This document shows positions 1-11,312 of a stretch of DNA of 44,381 nucleotides, one piece after another; the first letter of the stretch is position 1; each line of letters begins with the position of its first letter. The notes beneath the pieces are model-generated. The model was not told the origin of the DNA. It did not search any database and worked only from the letters and a program-made list of their open reading frames with translations. Location of the stretch: contig JAUSNB010000035.1 of assembly GCA_030645615.1 (NCBI GenBank), positions 160,987-205,367 on the forward strand, given 5' to 3'. Made by a program: the position numbers and the translations under genes. The DNA is from Actinomycetota bacterium. GTDB taxonomy: Bacteria > Actinomycetota > Actinomycetes > S36-B12.

Positions 1-514
1 CGCTGGCCGCGACGAGCACGCCGCCGAGCAGCGGGCCGAGCGTGAAGCCGAGGCTCCACGTCAAGGTCACGAGCGCATTGGCTGCGGGAAGCAGGTCGCG
101 CGGCACGATGCGCGGGATGATCGACTGACGGGCCGGGCTGCCGACCGCGAAGAAGGCAGACTGGACGGCCACGATGCCGTACAGCAACAGGACCGACTGC
201 GACTGCATGAGCGACTGGGCGAGGAAGGCGGCGGAGCAGAGCCACAGTCCCAGGGCACTGATGAGGCCCACCAGCCTGCGGTCGTGCGCGTCCGACAGGG
301 TGCCGCCGTACAGCCCGAACCCGATCAACGGAATCAGCTGGGCAAGCCCGACGAGGCCGACCATCAGGCTCGACTGGGTGATGTCGTACACCTGGAGGCC
401 GACCGCGACCGCCGCCATCTGCTGGCCGATGTTGCTGATGCCGAAGGCCGACCACAACCGGCGGTACGGCGCACTGACGCGCAACGGCGTCAGGTCGGCG
501 AAGAGGCGGGCCAC
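1..514 (-). CDS. MFS transporter, N-terminal half (runs off left edge)
   Basis: This is a major facilitator superfamily permease. Reading the minus strand from a GTG at 514 gives an uninterrupted frame to the window edge (171 codons). It starts VARLFADLTPLRVSAPYRRLW, continues through hydrophobic helices and a G-G-x-L-S-D-A-x-D-R-R loop of the MFS motif-A type between the second and third helices, and ends within a segment reading GFTLGPLLGGVLVA. This pattern fits the MFS_3 / EntS-like drug or siderophore exporter branch, but the substrate is not readable. The C-terminal half lies outside the window. It lies just downstream of pdxH on the same strand (33-base gap), so it may share a transcript. 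Confidence 0.85.
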   Translation of the reverse strand, partial: MARLFADLTPLRVSAPYRRLWSAFGISNIGQQMAAVAVGLQVYDITQSSLMVGLVGLAQLIPLIGFGLYGGTLSDAHDRRLVGLISALGLWLCSAAFLAQSLMQSQSVLLLYGIVAVQSAFFAVGSPARQSIIPRIVPRDLLPAANALVTLTWSLGFTLGPLLGGVLVAAS

Positions 515-547
515 GCCGGGAACCTACGCCCCGGCGGGCACCGGGCA

Positions 548-1264
548 TCAGGGGGACAGTCGTTCGATGACCCAGTCGTCAGCGCGATCCAGCCGGGCGG
601 GCACGGAAGCCGCAGCGCCGGTGACACGGGCGCGGTACCTCAGCCGGTCATGCAACCGGGAGGCCCGGCCCTGCCAGAACTCGACGGTGTCCGGGCGGAC
701 CAGCCAGCCGCCCCAGAACGGCGGGACCGGCACGTCGCTGCCCGGTGGGTGCTGGTCGGCCAGGTCGGCGTAACGCCGCTCGAGGTCGGCCCGGCCCGCC
801 AGCACGGCGGACTGCCGGCTGGCCCAGGCCCCCAGCCGCGACGAGTGCGGGCGGGACCCGAAGTACGCGGCCACCTCGTCGCGCGGCAGCAGTTCGGCCT
901 GCCCCACCGCGACGATCTGGCGGTGCATCGCGAACCACGGGAAGACGAGCGATGCGCGGGGGTTGTCGTGCAACTCCGTGGCCTTGCGCGAGCCGAGGTT
1001 GGTGAAGAACACGAACCCGCGGGCGTCCGCCTCCTTGAGCAGGACCGTTCGCGCACTGGGCTGGCCGTCGACGGATGCCGTGGCCACCACCATGGCGTTG
1101 GGCTCGGCCAGGCCGACCTCGACGGCCTCGTCGAACCAGGCTCGAAACTGCTCGAGGGGCGTCGCGGCGAGCCCGTCCTCGTCGAGAGCCCCGGTCTCAT
1201 ACGACACGCGCAGGCCAGCGATGCCCGCTGCCTGATCGCCTGGCGGCGTGCCGGATGAACTCAT
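548..1264 (-). CDS. pdxH: Pyridoxamine/pyridoxine 5'-phosphate oxidase
   Basis: This FMN enzyme oxidises pyridoxine or pyridoxamine 5'-phosphate to pyridoxal 5'-phosphate, the last step of vitamin B6 salvage. The 238-residue length is close to the family norm. Visible family hallmarks are the FMN-binding stretch SARTVLLKEAD followed by GFVFFTN, the QSAV segment, the PPFWGGW block, the substrate-binding RLHDR near residue 214, and a C-terminus ending ERLSP (family members typically end in RLxP). It is divergent from the citrate synthase gene. The next gene but one, serC, encodes a PLP enzyme that also touches B6 metabolism, so the neighbourhood is functionally coherent. Function is secure by motif content. 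Confidence 0.95.
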   Translation of the reverse strand: MSSSGTPPGDQAAGIAGLRVSYETGALDEDGLAATPLEQFRAWFDEAVEVGLAEPNAMVVATASVDGQPSARTVLLKEADARGFVFFTNLGSRKATELHDNPRASLVFPWFAMHRQIVAVGQAELLPRDEVAAYFGSRPHSSRLGAWASRQSAVLAGRADLERRYADLADQHPPGSDVPVPPFWGGWLVRPDTVEFWQGRASRLHDRLRYRARVTGAAASVPARLDRADDWVIERLSP

Positions 1265-1335
1265 GACCCGATCTCACCACGGATCCGCTCACGATGTTGA
1301 ATAGGCGCGGGTCGTCCGCTCGAGGGGAGAACGCC

Positions 1336-2463
1336 GTGTCCGATTTCGTTCCGGGACTCGAGGGAGTAATCGCCTTCGAGTCGCAGATCGCCGAGCCCGA
1401 CCGTGACGGTAGCGCCCTGCGCTATCGCGGCGTCGACATCGAGGAGCTCGTCGGACGCGTGTCCTACGGGAACGTGTGGGGGCTGCTCGTCGACAACGAG
1501 TTCAATCCCGGGCTGCCGCCCGCCGAGCCCTTCCCCATCCCGATCCACTCCGGGGACGTGCGCGTCGACGTCCAGTCCGCGATCGCGATGCTCGCACCGG
1601 CCTGGGGACTCCAGCCGCTCCTTGACATCGACGATGACATGGCTCGCGAGAACCTGGCCCACGTCTCGGTGATGGCCCTGTCCTTCGTCGCGCAGTCCGC
1701 ACGGGGGCTGGGCAAGCCGATGGTCCCCCAGGCGCACATCGACGAGGCGACCACCGTCGTCGAGCGGTTCATGCGCCGGTGGCGCGGGGACCCGGATCCG
1801 CGACATGTGCAGGCGGTCGATGCCTACTTCGTCTCCGCCGCCGAGCACGGGATGAATGCGAGCACGTTCACGGCTCGGGTCATCGCGTCAACCGGATCTG
1901 ATGTCGCGGCAGCCATCTCCGGCGCAGTCGGAGCGATCAGCGGCCCCCTCCACGGCGGCGCGCCCTCGCGCGTGCTCACCATGATCGAGGAGATCGAGCG
2001 CACCGGCGATGCGGGCGCCTACGTCCGCGGCGTCCTCGACCGCAACGAGCGGCTCATGGGCTTCGGCCACCGCGTCTACCGCGCCGAGGACCCGCGAGCC
2101 CGCGTCCTGCGCCGCACGGCGCGCGAGCTCGACGCCCCGCGTTACGAGATCGCCGAGGCGCTCGAGGCCGCCGCCCTCAAGGAGTTGCGCGAGCGCAGGC
2201 CAGACCGCGTGCTGGAGACCAACGTCGAGTTCTGGGCCGCGATCGTCCTGGACTTCGCGGAGGTCCCGGCGGCCATGTTCACGTCGATGTTCACGTGCGC
2301 CCGCCTCGCCGGCTGGAGCGCGCACATCCTTGAGCAGAAGCGCACCGGCCGGCTGATCCGCCCCTCCGCCCGTTACGTGGGTCCCGCCCCGCGGTCACCC
2401 GAGCAGGTCCCCGGCTGGGATCCCGTCATGGTCGCCCCGACCGGCTACACGCCCACCTCCTAG
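1336..2463 (+). CDS. citA: Citrate synthase, CitA type (citrate synthase 2)
   Basis: This enzyme condenses acetyl-CoA with oxaloacetate to citrate, or is a close methylcitrate synthase-like paralogue. From the chosen GTG at 1336 it has 375 residues and begins SDFVPGLEGVIAFESQIAEP, the usual opening of actinobacterial CitA. Catalytic landmarks are present: HGMNASTFTARV, GPLHGGAPSRV, GFGHRVYRAEDPRARV (active-site His and substrate Arg) and NVEFWAA with the following D. An in-frame ATG at 1294 would add 14 residues not typical of the family; GTG 1336 has a purine-rich GAGGGGAGAA upstream. CitA and serC are also near neighbours in Mycobacterium. A methylcitrate role cannot be excluded. Confidence 0.92.
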   Translation: MSDFVPGLEGVIAFESQIAEPDRDGSALRYRGVDIEELVGRVSYGNVWGLLVDNEFNPGLPPAEPFPIPIHSGDVRVDVQSAIAMLAPAWGLQPLLDIDDDMARENLAHVSVMALSFVAQSARGLGKPMVPQAHIDEATTVVERFMRRWRGDPDPRHVQAVDAYFVSAAEHGMNASTFTARVIASTGSDVAAAISGAVGAISGPLHGGAPSRVLTMIEEIERTGDAGAYVRGVLDRNERLMGFGHRVYRAEDPRARVLRRTARELDAPRYEIAEALEAAALKELRERRPDRVLETNVEFWAAIVLDFAEVPAAMFTSMFTCARLAGWSAHILEQKRTGRLIRPSARYVGPAPRSPEQVPGWDPVMVAPTGYTPTS

Positions 2464-4814
<2,351 letters not shown>

Positions 4815-5783
4815 CCAGGACGCCGAGGGCGACCACTCCCGCTCCGACGAGCCAAGGCAGCAGGCCCGCGATCGTGGTTTCCGCGGACGGTGTCGCCGCA
4901 GTCGCGGTTGCGCTCGGCGAGGGGCCGGCGTCGGGGACGGTCGCGACGGCCTCTGCACCCGGCGCGCGGGGCGCCGGAACACGCATGAGCCGGTCGTCTC
5001 GCTCGCTCGCCACGAGCAACGCGTCCCCCTCGCGGGTCCACGTCACCGCCTCGCCCTGGGGCTGTATCGGCAGGGCAATGAGCCCGGACGACTGGCCGGG
5101 TGGCTCGCCGTCGAAGACCTCCGCGTCGACATAGTCGCGCAGCACATACCGGCTGCCGTCCGGGCTCACCGCCGCATCCGTCACCAGCCCGCCGACTCGG
5201 GCGACGGGGCGCGCGACGTTGACGGACGAGGTGGACATCCTCCGGGGCAGGGCATAGATCCGCCCATGGGCCAGTTGCTTCGTGACGAGCCACATCCGGC
5301 CAGTCGTCGGGTCGACCATGAGTGCCTCGGCGTTGTGCGGCCGGTCGCGGTAGCTGACCGGGTAGGTCCGCGCGCTGACGGCCTGGTCGACGAGGACGCG
5401 CGGCTCCCGGATCCGGTGCAGCCAGACCTGCGGCCAGGAATCCAGGTTGTCGCCTATGTCCGCCAGCCAGAGAACGGGCCGGCCCTTGCCGTCCCGCCCC
5501 GTGGCGATCGCCTCGAGGTCCCTGGCCTCGATGCCGGTCACCTCCACTGTGGCAATCGTCCGGCAGGTCTGGCCGTCGACGGCGTACAGGTACGGTCCCC
5601 CGCCGGAGTCGGCGTGGACCCACAGCACGCCGGGGTGGCGCAGGGAGTAGGTCATCCCGCTGATCTCGGCGAAGCGCTCGTCAGCGAACTGGCAGACGCG
5701 GGTCGCCCCCTCGTCTGCGACGGCAGGAGGGCCGCCCACCACGCCTGCTGCAGCAAGTGCCACGGCGACGGCCGCGACCGCCC

Positions 5784-5873
5784 TCACTGCTTCCACAATG
5801 CCGCAACCACGAAGACGAGGGTGAGGGACACCAGCACCACGAGGGTCACCGCACGCCTCGTCCGGGGATCCAC
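5784..5873 (-). CDS. 29-residue membrane microprotein upstream of the propeller gene
   Basis: A short frame starts at GTG 5873 and ends with TGA at 5784-5786. It encodes a basic N-terminus (VDPRTRRAV) followed by one hydrophobic helix (TLVVLVSLTLVFVVAAL) and a WKQ end. Its stop overlaps the GTG of the propeller gene in the GTGA arrangement used repeatedly in this genome, which argues for real translation and coupling. The ribosome-binding site is weak. No family is recognised; it could be a small membrane partner of the exported propeller protein or only a leader peptide. Confidence 0.5.
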   Translation of the reverse strand: MDPRTRRAVTLVVLVSLTLVFVVAALWKQ

Positions 5874-5951
5874 GGACCCAGCCTATGCGGGGCGATCGGG
5901 AGCGGGCCGGCCTCGATGCCTGCCGGCGGGCGGGCGGGGTACCGTGCGGCC

Positions 5952-6182
5952 ATGAGCACCGATGGGCGCCTGGCGAAGGCGGATCACGACGCGATCCTGC
6001 CCGTAGCGATCGGGACCGGCCTGTGGCTGGTCGTGCTGCTGGTGCTGGCCCTGCGCAGGGACTCACTCGATGCTGCCGGCAATGGATGGTGGATCCTTGC
6101 CGCCGCCGTGGGAGCGCTCAGCGGCGCACTCGGGCTGGTCTTCCTGTTCTGGCGCAGGACCCGAGGCGCGAACGGCGGCTAG
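5952..6182 (+). CDS. DUF2530 family small membrane protein
   Basis: This 76-residue protein has two predicted membrane helices: LPVAIGTGLWLVVLLVLAL near residues 16-34 and WWILAAAVGALSGALGLVFL near 46-65, ending in the basic FWRRTRGANGG. The pattern and length match DUF2530 proteins of Actinomycetota, which lie near serC and the DUF3027 gene in several genomes. Function is unknown. I took ATG 5952 rather than the longer frame from 5757, because the extra residues are Arg/Pro-rich noise overlapping the opposite-strand microprotein. It ends tail to tail with the GH130 gene, overlapping 4 bases. Confidence 0.75.
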   Translation: MSTDGRLAKADHDAILPVAIGTGLWLVVLLVLALRRDSLDAAGNGWWILAAAVGALSGALGLVFLFWRRTRGANGG

Positions 6183-7660
6183 GGCGCGAGCCGGGTGAGC
6201 AAGGCGTCCACATCGACGAGCGCGATGCGGATGAAGGAATCGGAGCAGCCATACGGCAGCACGAGGGTGCGCCCATGCAGCAGCCCTCCGCACGAGTACA
6301 CGACGTTGGGTACGTAGCCGTCCCGGTCGTCCGGGCGAGGCGTGATCAACGGCTCACGGAGCCGGCCGACGACCACCCGCGGATCGTGCAGGTCCAGCAG
6401 CATCGCCCCCATGCTGTACTCGCGCATGGGACCCACGCCATGGGTGAGCACCAGCCAGCCACGCTCGGTCTCGATCGGGGGCCCGCAGTTGCCCACGTGC
6501 ACGATCTCCCACGGCTGACGGGGCGTCTGCAGGACGCACCACTCCTCCCAGCAGACCATGTCCATCGATGAGGCGATCGTGTTGTTCTCGCGGTCCCACC
6601 GCGACAGGGCGAGGTACCGGCCCTCCACCGTCCGAGGGAATATGGCCATGCCCTTGTCACGTGCGGCGGCCCCGCCGAGCTGGCTGATGTCGAAGCTCCG
6701 GAAATCACGCGTGCGCATCAGCTGCGGCACGATCCGCGTCCCGTCGAAGGCCGTGTAGGTCCCCCGGTAGTCGACGGTGCCGTCGTCGTCGGTGAAGCGC
6801 ACCAGGCGCACGTCCTCCATGCCATGGCTCTCCGTGGGCGAATGCGGGATGAGCACCCGCTGGTCCATGGCGCTCCCCTCAGGGAAGACGACCGAGTAGT
6901 TGCAGGCGGCAATGCGCTCGAGGTGCTCGATCGTGGTCGAGGCGGGGCCCCGGGTGAGGCCCTGGCTCCGCAACCGTTCGATCGCGTGGTCCAACTCGGC
7001 TGCCCCGAACGATTCTCCGAGGAGCCCGAGGACGTAATCCGCGCCGTCCTGCCCGGCTCCGATCCCGGCCAGCTGTGCCGCGAACACCGCCCTGGAGTAC
7101 ACCGGTGGCGTCAACGCGGGCAGGACCGTGAATCGGTCGGGCTCGTCGATGCTGACGACGTCGGCTCCGTCGATCGAACCGGTCCGGAACTCCACACTCG
7201 ACACGTGGCCCTCGCCCACCGCACGCACGCTCATGAGGAAGCGCACGGACCCGTCCGGCTGGCCGGACTGGTCGGGGTGGGCGACCATCGAGGGGTTGAA
7301 CAGGGCTGCGGACTCGATCGCGTACTCCTGGGTGAAGTAGGCGCCGATGAGCTGGCGACGCGCACGCGACACCCGGCCCGGGTGGGGCAGCCGGTGGGCG
7401 ACCAGCTGGAACCGGTTGTTCAGGATGTCGGGCAGGTCGCGGTGGCGGGGGCTGAATGACGTGAGCGTGGCGCTCAGCGTCCGCTCCACCTCCGCGGGGG
7501 TCATCGCCTGGACCCGCTCCAGGACCCCGGTCGCCCTGGACTCCCCCAACGTGAGCAGCTCCTGGCCGGGCAGAAAGGTCTTGACCACCACCCGCCCGGG
7601 ATCGGGCTGGAGGACGTGCGGCGTCCACCGGACCAGAGGACTCGCCGGCCGCCTGCTCAC
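6179..7660 (-). CDS. Glycoside hydrolase family 130 (mannoside phosphorylase-like)
   Basis: GH130 enzymes phosphorolyse or hydrolyse beta-mannosidic links, usually releasing mannose 1-phosphate inside the cell. The 493-residue product shows the five-bladed fold's marks: GMEDVRLVRF with the family's acidic EDxR element, DKGMAIFPRTVEGRYLALSRW, NCGPPIETERGWLVLTHGVG and YSMGAMLLDLHDPRVVVGR, then a VPNVVYSCGG strand. It has no signal peptide, so it acts in the cytoplasm. GTG 7660 overlaps the upstream gene's TGA (GTGA). It is the last gene of a three-gene operon after a GT4 glycosyltransferase and a helical protein. Whether it is a phosphorylase or hydrolase cannot be told from sequence. Confidence 0.85.
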   Translation of the reverse strand: MSRRPASPLVRWTPHVLQPDPGRVVVKTFLPGQELLTLGESRATGVLERVQAMTPAEVERTLSATLTSFSPRHRDLPDILNNRFQLVAHRLPHPGRVSRARRQLIGAYFTQEYAIESAALFNPSMVAHPDQSGQPDGSVRFLMSVRAVGEGHVSSVEFRTGSIDGADVVSIDEPDRFTVLPALTPPVYSRAVFAAQLAGIGAGQDGADYVLGLLGESFGAAELDHAIERLRSQGLTRGPASTTIEHLERIAACNYSVVFPEGSAMDQRVLIPHSPTESHGMEDVRLVRFTDDDGTVDYRGTYTAFDGTRIVPQLMRTRDFRSFDISQLGGAAARDKGMAIFPRTVEGRYLALSRWDRENNTIASSMDMVCWEEWCVLQTPRQPWEIVHVGNCGPPIETERGWLVLTHGVGPMREYSMGAMLLDLHDPRVVVGRLREPLITPRPDDRDGYVPNVVYSCGGLLHGRTLVLPYGCSDSFIRIALVDVDALLTRLAP

Positions 7661-8676
7661 GAGGCCGGCACGAGGAGCGCGGCCCGGGCCAGCTGGAAGG
7701 TGGCGATGGCCGACAGGGTGGATTCGGCCCCTTGGTTCAGGTTCACGGCATCGCGCAGCAATCCGTCGTGGCCGCCGCCCGTGGCCGGGTCGTACAGCGC
7801 CAGGCCGACATCGTTCCAGCCCAGGAACCAAGCGGAGCACCGGTCGAGCACGTAGGCCCAGCGCGCATCGCCGGTGTGCGCGAGGGCGCGCGCGCTTGCC
7901 TCGGCCAGCGACGACACCTCGATCGGCTGCTGGTCGAAGCCCGGGACGGCGTCACCGGGACCGCGGCCGCCTGTCGGGGTCACCGACAGGTGCGTGCCGC
8001 GGGTCTCCTGCTCGACGAGCCATGACAGCAGTGCGATCCCGTCCGCCCAGGTCCGTTCGTCGTCGAGCCCCTCGCCGATCACCATCATGGCCTCGGGCAG
8101 GAGGGCGTTCGCGTAGCCCAGGCTCGGCTGCGGCCAGGGCCAGCGAGGATCCATGGCCGGTCGGCCGATCACGGTTCTGGCGTCCCTCAGCAGGGCAAGG
8201 GCGCGCGAATCGCCCGGCGCTGCCCGTAGGACCTCGCGCGCACCTACAGCCGCGTGGGCCATGGCCCGCGGGTGCGTTGAGCGTGCCTGGAGCATGCGGC
8301 GCGCGGCCGTCAACGCCCGCTCCCTCATGTCCTCATCGACACACGAGGCAGCCGCGGTGCCCAGGCCCCACAGCGCCCGGCCCCAGTGGTCGCCAGTGCC
8401 TGGGGCATCCGTCCAGTCGCCACGATCCTGTCGACGGTTGTGGGCGCTGCCGTCTGGCGCGATGGCATCGACGGTGAACGCCAGGTACGTGGCGCTCAAC
8501 TGCCTGACCATGTCCGTGGGCGCAGGCTCGCGTGCGGTCACGACGAGTCCGCGGGCCACGTCATCGACGCAGAAGCCGTGCTCCGTCCTGGGCATGGCGA
8601 ACTCCGCGTGCTCGAACAAGCCGTCTGCGGTGCTCATGCCTTCGAGGTGGGCGAAGGACGGCGCGGGGACCCTCAC
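7657..8676 (-). CDS. Predicted (alpha/alpha)-barrel carbohydrate-active protein
   Basis: This is a 339-residue cytoplasmic protein lying between GT4 and GH130 genes and overlapping both by 4 bases, so it must work with them. It is helix-rich with repeated Ala/Leu segments and conserved-looking aromatic/acidic loops: DDVARGLVV, HNRRQDRGDWTDAPGTGDHWGRALWGLG, SLGYANALLPEAM, DQQPIEVSSLAEA, WFLGWNDVGLALYDPATGGGHDGL and NLNQGAESTLSA. These loops resemble six-hairpin glycosidase-like barrels. It is often labelled only as glycosyltransferase or hypothetical in such triads. I infer a sugar-processing role; the reaction is unknown. Start GTG 8676 was chosen from the GTGA overlap. Confidence 0.65.
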   Translation of the reverse strand: MRVPAPSFAHLEGMSTADGLFEHAEFAMPRTEHGFCVDDVARGLVVTAREPAPTDMVRQLSATYLAFTVDAIAPDGSAHNRRQDRGDWTDAPGTGDHWGRALWGLGTAAASCVDEDMRERALTAARRMLQARSTHPRAMAHAAVGAREVLRAAPGDSRALALLRDARTVIGRPAMDPRWPWPQPSLGYANALLPEAMMVIGEGLDDERTWADGIALLSWLVEQETRGTHLSVTPTGGRGPGDAVPGFDQQPIEVSSLAEASARALAHTGDARWAYVLDRCSAWFLGWNDVGLALYDPATGGGHDGLLRDAVNLNQGAESTLSAIATFQLARAALLVPAS

Positions 8677-9806
8677 GCGACGGACAGCGACGTGGCCGCC
8701 ACGAGCGAGCGGCCAAGCCTCGTGTACTCGGCGGCGACTCCGGACCACAGCAGTCCGGGCGCCAGATCGCTCGCGATCGAGCCCATGGATACGGCCAGGC
8801 CAGGCTCAGTGAGCACGCGCCGCAGGGCCGCAGCAATGGCCTTCGGGTCCCGCTGGGGCACGAGGATGCCGGCGCCGGACGACAGCAATTCCACGGCGTG
8901 CGGGAACGCGGTGGAGACGACCGGCTTGCCGGCCACAACGGCCTCGGTCAGGACGCCGGAGGTCACTTGGTCGCGCGAGTCGTACGGCAGCAGCACCACG
9001 TCGGCATCGCGGACGACCGCGCGCAGCGAGGCCTCGTCCAGGTAGTCGCCCTCGAGGCAGACCATCTCCTCGATGCCAAGGTCACTGACGAGTGCCGACA
9101 GGCTTTCCCGGTAGCGCTCGCCGTCGCGCTCGACGACCCGCGGATGGGTCTCGCCGACGATGCGATAGCGCGGTGCGGGCACCAGGTCTGCTAGCTCAGC
9201 GACGGCCGGGATGGCCCACTCGATGCCCTTGCCCTCGCCCATGAGGCCCCAGGTCAGGATGGTCGGGCGGGCATCCACGGCTGGGGCGACCAGGCCCGGG
9301 ACCGCCCGGTTGTCGGCCGCGCCGTGCGCGATGACCCTCACCTTGGCTGCGTCGATTCGCCAACCGCGCAGCAGCCGTCGGCGTGCGGTCTCCGTCATCG
9401 TGACGACCGTGGAAGCCGAGGAGATCACCTGGGCCAGCACCTGGTGCTGGTGGAGGGTCGGGTTGGCCAGCACGGTGTGCAGGACGACGATGATCGGCAC
9501 TCGCACCTGGTCAAGGAGGTCAACGACGTCGGCGCCGTCGGGGCCGCCGAAGATTCCGTACTCGTGCTGGACGATCGCCACGTCGCATGCGTTCAGCGCT
9601 TCGGCCGCCGCTCGCATGGTGGAGCGATCCAAGGTCTCCAGTTCTGTCGTCACCAGTTCCACCGGGGCGGCGGGCCCGTCGACAACGCGCACGACGTCGA
9701 CCCGTGATCCGGATGCGACGAGTTCGGTGGACAGCGCGTAAGCGAAGGTGGCCAGGCCGCACTGGGTCGGCGGGTATGTGCTGAGCATGCTGAAGCTGGT
9801 GACCAC
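8673..9806 (-). CDS. Glycosyltransferase family 4
   Basis: This retaining, GT-B fold sugar transferase has 377 residues and is the first gene of the GT4 / barrel protein / GH130 operon. The N-terminal domain opens with SMLSTYPPTQCGLATFAYAL, the usual acceptor-side loop. The C-terminal domain has ILTWGLMGEGKGIEWAIPAV (donor phosphate loop), YRIVGETHP, and DVVLLPYDSRDQVTSGVLTEAVVAGKPVV, where the E of the late E-x7-E-like region binds the nucleotide sugar. GTG 9806 follows GAAGGG. With GH130 beside it, the sugar may be mannose, but that is inference from context. Confidence 0.87.
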   Translation of the reverse strand: MVTSFSMLSTYPPTQCGLATFAYALSTELVASGSRVDVVRVVDGPAAPVELVTTELETLDRSTMRAAAEALNACDVAIVQHEYGIFGGPDGADVVDLLDQVRVPIIVVLHTVLANPTLHQHQVLAQVISSASTVVTMTETARRRLLRGWRIDAAKVRVIAHGAADNRAVPGLVAPAVDARPTILTWGLMGEGKGIEWAIPAVAELADLVPAPRYRIVGETHPRVVERDGERYRESLSALVSDLGIEEMVCLEGDYLDEASLRAVVRDADVVLLPYDSRDQVTSGVLTEAVVAGKPVVSTAFPHAVELLSSGAGILVPQRDPKAIAAALRRVLTEPGLAVSMGSIASDLAPGLLWSGVAAEYTRLGRSLVAATSLSVA

Positions 9807-10002
9807 GAACGGCCCTTCGGGAGGATGGAGCGTTGCAGCGCAACTGCTGCCGATCCGAAACTGGGGCCTGAATATCCCCTGATGGCGCCGCCAGATGGGC
9901 GGGCCGTTACTAGAGCGTCCTAGCCTTGTGGAGCCCTCAGTCTACCAGCGATGGGGTCCCCACCCCGCCGGGCAAAAGGCCGCCGGACACTGGTCCGCAT
10001 TG

Positions 10003-10782
10003 TCAGGAATGGCCCAGGTCGAGCGGGTCCCACGCCTCCGCGATCTCGTCAGCGGTCACCTCGACACGGGCCTCGGCCTCAACCTCGACCTCGGAGTGCG
10101 CGCCGCAGCCGAAGGTCAGCGCCACGACCCGTCCGTCGGCCGGGCTCATTCGGTTCGCGCAGATGGCGAACAACTGGCCGACCGGGCCGCCCACCGGCAG
10201 CATGAACCCACACGTCCCGCACTCTCCGGCCGCCTGCCGCGCCATGGGCGTGGTCGGGCCGAAGTCTCCCTCGACCCACCTCTCGGCGGCCTCATCGCGT
10301 CCCACGGGGGACAGCACGCGCAGTCGTCCCAGGCCGAGTTCCCATTGCCCCGGCTGCAATGGGGAGGGTGACTGCACGCCCTCGAGGGCGTCTTCGTCGG
10401 TGAGCCCGGCCACCAGCCGCTGGTCATCTGCGGGGGTGGGCAGGACATCGCCCGGACCGAGGTCGCCCGGCTGCACTCGCTCGCTCCAGGGCAGCCACGG
10501 CGGGGCCACGATGGCACCCTCGCCCGGCAGCAGGACGACGTCGCTGACGGTGGCCGCCTTGGCCCGTGGCACCCGGGCCAGCGTGACCGCCCACCGCCAG
10601 CCGCTGTAGGCAGGGCTCAGGCTGGCGAAGTAGTGCGTGGCGACCCGCTCGCCCTCCATGACGACTTCGAGATGGTCCCCCACGAGCGCCTCGCCGGCCT
10701 CGGTCACGGCGGCCTCCCGGGCTTGCTCGGTCGCGGCGAGGAGGACGGCGTCGCGCTTGAAGTCGGTAGCCGTCGGCGTCAT
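10003..10782 (-). CDS. DUF3027 family protein
   Basis: This 259-residue cytoplasmic protein is of unknown function and conserved across Actinomycetota (Rv0883c type, next to serC in Mycobacterium). It begins at ATG 10782, TPTATDFKRDAVLLAATEQA. The family core is visible: VGDHLEVVMEGERVATHYF, AYSGWRWAVTLARVPRAK, VLLPGEGAIVAPPWLPWSERV and PGDLGPGDVLP. The C-terminal part has GECGTCGF and later CAN and GCGAH cysteines, a possible zinc site. The upstream extension of the frame to 11109 is not protein-like and overlaps the divergent lipoprotein gene. The gene runs opposite to that gene with about 60 bases between them. Confidence 0.85.
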   Translation of the reverse strand: MTPTATDFKRDAVLLAATEQAREAAVTEAGEALVGDHLEVVMEGERVATHYFASLSPAYSGWRWAVTLARVPRAKAATVSDVVLLPGEGAIVAPPWLPWSERVQPGDLGPGDVLPTPADDQRLVAGLTDEDALEGVQSPSPLQPGQWELGLGRLRVLSPVGRDEAAERWVEGDFGPTTPMARQAAGECGTCGFMLPVGGPVGQLFAICANRMSPADGRVVALTFGCGAHSEVEVEAEARVEVTADEIAEAWDPLDLGHS

Positions 10783-10845
10783 GGCGTGATTGTCTCCCAC
10801 CTGCTGCATCGGCGTTCGCGGGGGGCCGAGGATAGGGTCGGAGGC

Positions 10846-11307
10846 ATGCGCACCCGACTCCTCTTGACCACTGTCGCGGCCGCCGCCCTCGTCCTTGGCC
10901 TGAGCGGCTGCGAGAAGCCCGCGCCGGGGGCCACCGCCTTCTCCGGCACCACGAGCCAGTCGAGCGAGGCGACGTGCTGGGGGTTCGACGGCGCGAGCAT
11001 CGATGTCGATGAGTGCGCGGGGGCCGTCATGGCGGGCGCGCAGTCGGGTGATGCCGTCCCGACCATCCCGGTCGTGCCAGGCGAGACCATCGGCATCAGC
11101 GTGGATCAAGCCGTGGCCGATGCCGGCTGGCAGCCGATCATCAACAACCAGAGCAGGGCGGCCGCCCCGATCAGGAGCACGTACTACCGGTTCACGTTCC
11201 CTGAGCTCGCCGAAGTCCCGGCCGAAGGCGTGATGATGCAGATCATCGCCGGCGACGCCGGGAACCTTCGTGGGGTGTGGTTGTTCCGGCTCGTCCCGGC
11301 CAGCTAG
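10846..11307 (+). CDS. Lipoprotein, DUF2771-like
   Basis: The 153-residue precursor starts at ATG 10846 behind GGAGG. It has a lipoprotein signal: RTRLLLTTVAAAALVLGLSG then Cys22 in a LSGC lipobox, so the mature protein is attached to the outer face of the membrane. The mature part starts CEKPAPGATAFSGTTSQ and contains two further Cys (CWGFDG, DECAGAV) that could pair. The CEKP opening and the location beside DUF3027 and cold-shock genes fit DUF2771 lipoproteins. Function unknown. It ends tail to tail with the cold-shock gene five bases away. Confidence 0.72.
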   Translation: MRTRLLLTTVAAAALVLGLSGCEKPAPGATAFSGTTSQSSEATCWGFDGASIDVDECAGAVMAGAQSGDAVPTIPVVPGETIGISVDQAVADAGWQPIINNQSRAAAPIRSTYYRFTFPELAEVPAEGVMMQIIAGDAGNLRGVWLFRLVPAS

Positions 11308-11312
11308 ACGGC

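Noticed and set aside
9807-10002. Search for an RNA gene or riboswitch between the GT4 and DUF3027 genes
   Set aside because: I see only short GC-rich inverted segments and promoter-like patches; nothing folds into a recognisable tRNA or riboswitch.
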